Below are positions 52,987 through 55,206 of a DNA stretch of 55,206 nt, piece after piece (within the stretch, counting starts at the first letter, position 1; the number at the start of each line of letters is the position of its first letter). This DNA comes from Prolixibacteraceae bacterium (GTDB taxonomy: Bacteria > Bacteroidota > Bacteroidia > Bacteroidales > Prolixibacteraceae): assembly GCA_018648265.1 (NCBI GenBank), contig JABGRN010000027.1:1-55206 (forward strand), given 5' to 3'. A program made the translations under genes and the position numbers. The notes under the pieces are model-generated. The model did not search any database and was not told the DNA's origin. It saw only the letters and a list, made by a program, of their open reading frames with translations.

Positions 52987-54933
52987 ATGAAAAGATCTTT
53001 GTTTAAGCAATTATTATTGATGATTATTCTTTTCTGTTTTCTTTTTGAAAATGGATTCGCACAGCAAAAGGGAAATTCGTCTGAAATTGAAAAACTTCTA
53101 TCCAGAATTAATTTACCTGAAAATAGATTGGAACAAATAACACTTTTTGCTGAGAATCCTGAAAAATCAGCCAAAGAATTACTTAATTACTACAAAAACC
53201 GAACAGCAGTAAAACACCCAATTAACTTAACTACCAAAAAAGAAATTGTTACCGATAAAGATCTAAAATGGGCAAACGACGCACTTCAACACATTTTTGT
53301 TGGGCAGCCAGCTTACCCATCTCATTTTTGTGGCGAAGATATTGACTGGAGTTCACGTCCGGTGCCCGATAACGAATGGGTGTGGCAACTCAACCGAATG
53401 TATTTTTGGAATTCAATGGCAAAGGTTTATGCAAAAATCGGCGATGAAAAATATGCTAAAGAGTGGTGTGAACAACTAATTGACTGGACTCGCAAAAATC
53501 CAAACAACGAAGATCATAAATATGCCTGGCGCTCAATAGAAACCGGTATTCGGGGTTACAATTGGACAGGACTTTACCATCAATTTATTCAGTCGCCACA
53601 TTTTACACCCGAAGTTTTGGTTGCTTTTCTCAACAGTATGTACGACCATGCCGAATTTTTAATGACCGAATACCGCAGCCGAAGTAACTGGGGTTTAATG
53701 GAAGCCGAAGGAATGGCTTTTATCGCAATCAACTTTCCTGAATTTGTAGATTCAGAAAAATGGAAAACTGAAGCATTCCGAAGATTAAATAATGAAATTA
53801 ATATCCAGGTTTATCCCGACGGACACCAACGAGAACTGGCAATGGGATATCATTTGGGCTGCATTCGTTGGTTTTTTAGAACTTACGAATTAGCTAAATT
53901 GAATGGAATTGAAAATGCATTTCCTGAATCGTACTTAGAAATGATTGAGCTTATGTGTGAAGTGCCAATGAAACTTTGCCTTCCAGATGGAACAAACGCA
54001 CAGTTTGGCGATGCCTGGGCTGGGACTCCGGGTCAGCATTCTGATAAGTTTTTAGAGTGGTCGAAACAATTTGCCCGCCATGATTTTTTGTATTTAGCAA
54101 CGGAAGGAGAACAAGGAATTAAACCTAATAAAACTGCTTTTGCTTTAAAAGAAAGTGGTTTGTATTCTTTGCGTAGTAGCTGGGATAAAGATGCAATTTG
54201 TTTGGTTCTAAAATGTGGCCCGGATGGGGGAGGGCACAGTCAGCCAGATAACGGAACTTTTGCTTTATATGCAGGTGGTAGAAATTTAATGCCCGATGCA
54301 GGTAGTTATATTTATAGCGGAAACCCGGAAGGTAGAAAATGGTTCCGCCAAACCAAAGTTCACCAAACACTCACCTTAAATGGAGAAGATACAAAATATG
54401 CTCCCAAACTATTAAAATGGCAACCCGGAGAAAACCTCGATTTATTAGTTGTTGAAAATGCAGGTTACGAAAATCTAACACATCGGCGCTCTGTATTTTT
54501 TGTCGATAAAAAGTATTTTATAATTGTTGACGAAGCGATTGGAACCGGAATTGGAGATGTGGATATTCACTTCCAACTGGCACCGGGCGATGCAGTTTTT
54601 AATGATAAAGAATTTTCAGTTAAATCTGATTTTAAAGAAGGCTGGAATGTTTTTGTTCAAACGCAAAAACAAAATGGATTAGAACTTACAGAGGAAGAAG
54701 GTTGGGTTTCATTTGTTTATACAAAAAAAGAACCCCGGCCAGCATTTCGGTATCGTTTAAAAAAGGAAAATGATTCAGAACAAATTCGATTTGTAACTGT
54801 AGTTGCACCTTTCGAAAAAGAAATCCCAAATATAAAAGTTGAAATTGTGGGTGATCCTAAAATCGGTTCATCAATCCTTCAATTTAAAATTGATGAAAAT
54901 GGAATGAAAAAAATAATAGGATATTCTTTATAG
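52987..54933 (+). CDS. Heparinase II/III-family polysaccharide lyase
   Basis: 648 aa from the ATG at 52987, giving a clear signal peptide (KQLLLMIILFCFLF, ending FAQQKG); the frame starting at 52909 lacks one. Residues about 90-370 form the (alpha/alpha) toroid (IDWSSRPVPDNEWVWQLNR, WTGLYHQFI, SRSNWGLMEAEGMAFIA, YPDGHQRELAMGYHLGCI). Residues about 390-640 form the beta-sandwich with GGGHSQPDNGTFALYAGGR, typical of this superfamily. It cleaves uronic-acid-containing chains by beta-elimination, producing the substrate of GH88. The layout recalls PL12-type heparinase III, but the PL family is not settled by eye. Confidence 0.88.
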   Translation: MKRSLFKQLLLMIILFCFLFENGFAQQKGNSSEIEKLLSRINLPENRLEQITLFAENPEKSAKELLNYYKNRTAVKHPINLTTKKEIVTDKDLKWANDALQHIFVGQPAYPSHFCGEDIDWSSRPVPDNEWVWQLNRMYFWNSMAKVYAKIGDEKYAKEWCEQLIDWTRKNPNNEDHKYAWRSIETGIRGYNWTGLYHQFIQSPHFTPEVLVAFLNSMYDHAEFLMTEYRSRSNWGLMEAEGMAFIAINFPEFVDSEKWKTEAFRRLNNEINIQVYPDGHQRELAMGYHLGCIRWFFRTYELAKLNGIENAFPESYLEMIELMCEVPMKLCLPDGTNAQFGDAWAGTPGQHSDKFLEWSKQFARHDFLYLATEGEQGIKPNKTAFALKESGLYSLRSSWDKDAICLVLKCGPDGGGHSQPDNGTFALYAGGRNLMPDAGSYIYSGNPEGRKWFRQTKVHQTLTLNGEDTKYAPKLLKWQPGENLDLLVVENAGYENLTHRRSVFFVDKKYFIIVDEAIGTGIGDVDIHFQLAPGDAVFNDKEFSVKSDFKEGWNVFVQTQKQNGLELTEEEGWVSFVYTKKEPRPAFRYRLKKENDSEQIRFVTVVAPFEKEIPNIKVEIVGDPKIGSSILQFKIDENGMKKIIGYSL

Positions 54934-54938
54934 CAGAT

Positions 54939-55017
54939 GTCATTTCGAGAGTTCACCCAAAATTATTGGGCATAATAATTTAATGACAGCTGAGATGCCG
55001 AAATGAATTCGGCATGA
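54939..55017. repeat. Palindromic repeat copy 1
   Basis: 79 bp with outer GTCAT/ATGAC ends. Hairpin A is CCCAA/TTGGG (54956-54970). Hairpin B is ATGCCGAA/TTCGGCAT (54995-55014). Confidence 0.8.
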
Positions 55018-55045
55018 CGTTCTAACCAGTGTTGTTATTTAGAAT

Positions 55046-55122
55046 GTCATCCTGAGAGTTCACCTAATTTTATTAGGCATAATGAGATAATTACAGAGAT
55101 GCTGAAACAAGTTCAGCATGAC
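55046..55122. repeat. Palindromic repeat copy 2
   Basis: 77 bp with the same plan. Hairpin A is CCTAA/TTAGG (55063-55077). Hairpin B is ATGCTGAA/TTCAGCAT (55099-55119). Both stems differ from copy 1 by matched base changes. Confidence 0.8.
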
Positions 55123-55156
55123 GAATAAACATTTAGTGCAAAAGTAAGTTAAGAAC

Positions 55157-55202
55157 GTCATCCTGAAGCACGGAATATATGTATAATTCATAATAGAATG
55201 AC
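55157..55202. repeat. Palindromic repeat remnant, copy 3
   Basis: 46 bp that keeps the outer GTCATCCTGA and ATGAC ends but has lost hairpins A and B. A short TATG/CATA hairpin lies inside. Confidence 0.5.
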
Positions 55203-55206
55203 ATAA

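Overview
The window looks like a chromosomal segment of a Bacteroidota, probably a Bacteroidia/Marinilabiliales-type (Prolixibacteraceae-like) marine or sediment bacterium. This rests on AT-rich DNA, a SusC/SusD pair, a FISUMP-domain surface protein, BatA-type vWA and Yip1 proteins, lipoboxes, TAnnTTTG-type -7 boxes, no evident Shine-Dalgarno sequences, and palindromic intergenic repeats of a kind common in this phylum. The genus is an inference. No tRNA, rRNA or CRISPR array was recognised.

Layout. (1) 1-5530, accessory: the 3' part of a large repeat protein (231-bp tandem repeats, C-terminal FISUMP domain, GC-rich 3' end resembling the variable region of a diversity-generating retroelement target). 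A complete IS4-like element (2562-4607) follows, with a 9-bp target duplication and a likely programmed -1 frameshift. Then comes about 0.9 kb of palindromic repeats. (2) 5.5-17.7 kb, mostly housekeeping: HAD phosphatase, secreted endo/exonuclease/phosphatase, uvrB, Yip1 protein, smpB, PolB-like exonuclease with udk, Dabb protein, manA, ysxC, and the prs-rplY-pth-S4 translation cluster. (3) 17.7-22.4 kb: DCC thioredoxin-like protein, a RhuM-Fic protein lying between two copies of an approximately 95-bp repeat, a sulfatase and an amidase. (4) 22.5-43.3 kb, core functions: a 5'-nucleotidase split into two genes plus lnt, a SNF2 helicase, cysE with an rRNA methyltransferase, a ctpA-like protease with pnuC and an NadR-like kinase, guaA, a LysM/LppC-like envelope protein, ornithine aminotransferase, a BatA/vWA protein and isoaspartyl peptidase. 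(5) 43.7-54.9 kb: a TPR sensor kinase followed by a polysaccharide utilisation locus (GH88 unsaturated glucuronyl hydrolase, SusC, SusD, heparinase II/III lyase). The PUL is followed by tandem palindromic repeats whose stems covary.

How the genes work together. The PUL encodes uptake of a uronic-acid polysaccharide: the lyase yields unsaturated uronates, SusCD imports oligomers and GH88 removes the unsaturated uronyl end. pnuC and the adjacent NadR-like kinase form an NAD salvage pair. prs/rplY/pth/S4 and smpB serve nucleotide supply and translation quality control. The most notable observations are the DGR-like hypervariable 3' end, the frameshifting IS inserted 51 bp behind it, the repeat-flanked RhuM-Fic gene, the covarying terminal repeats and the split, order-reversed 5'-nucleotidase.
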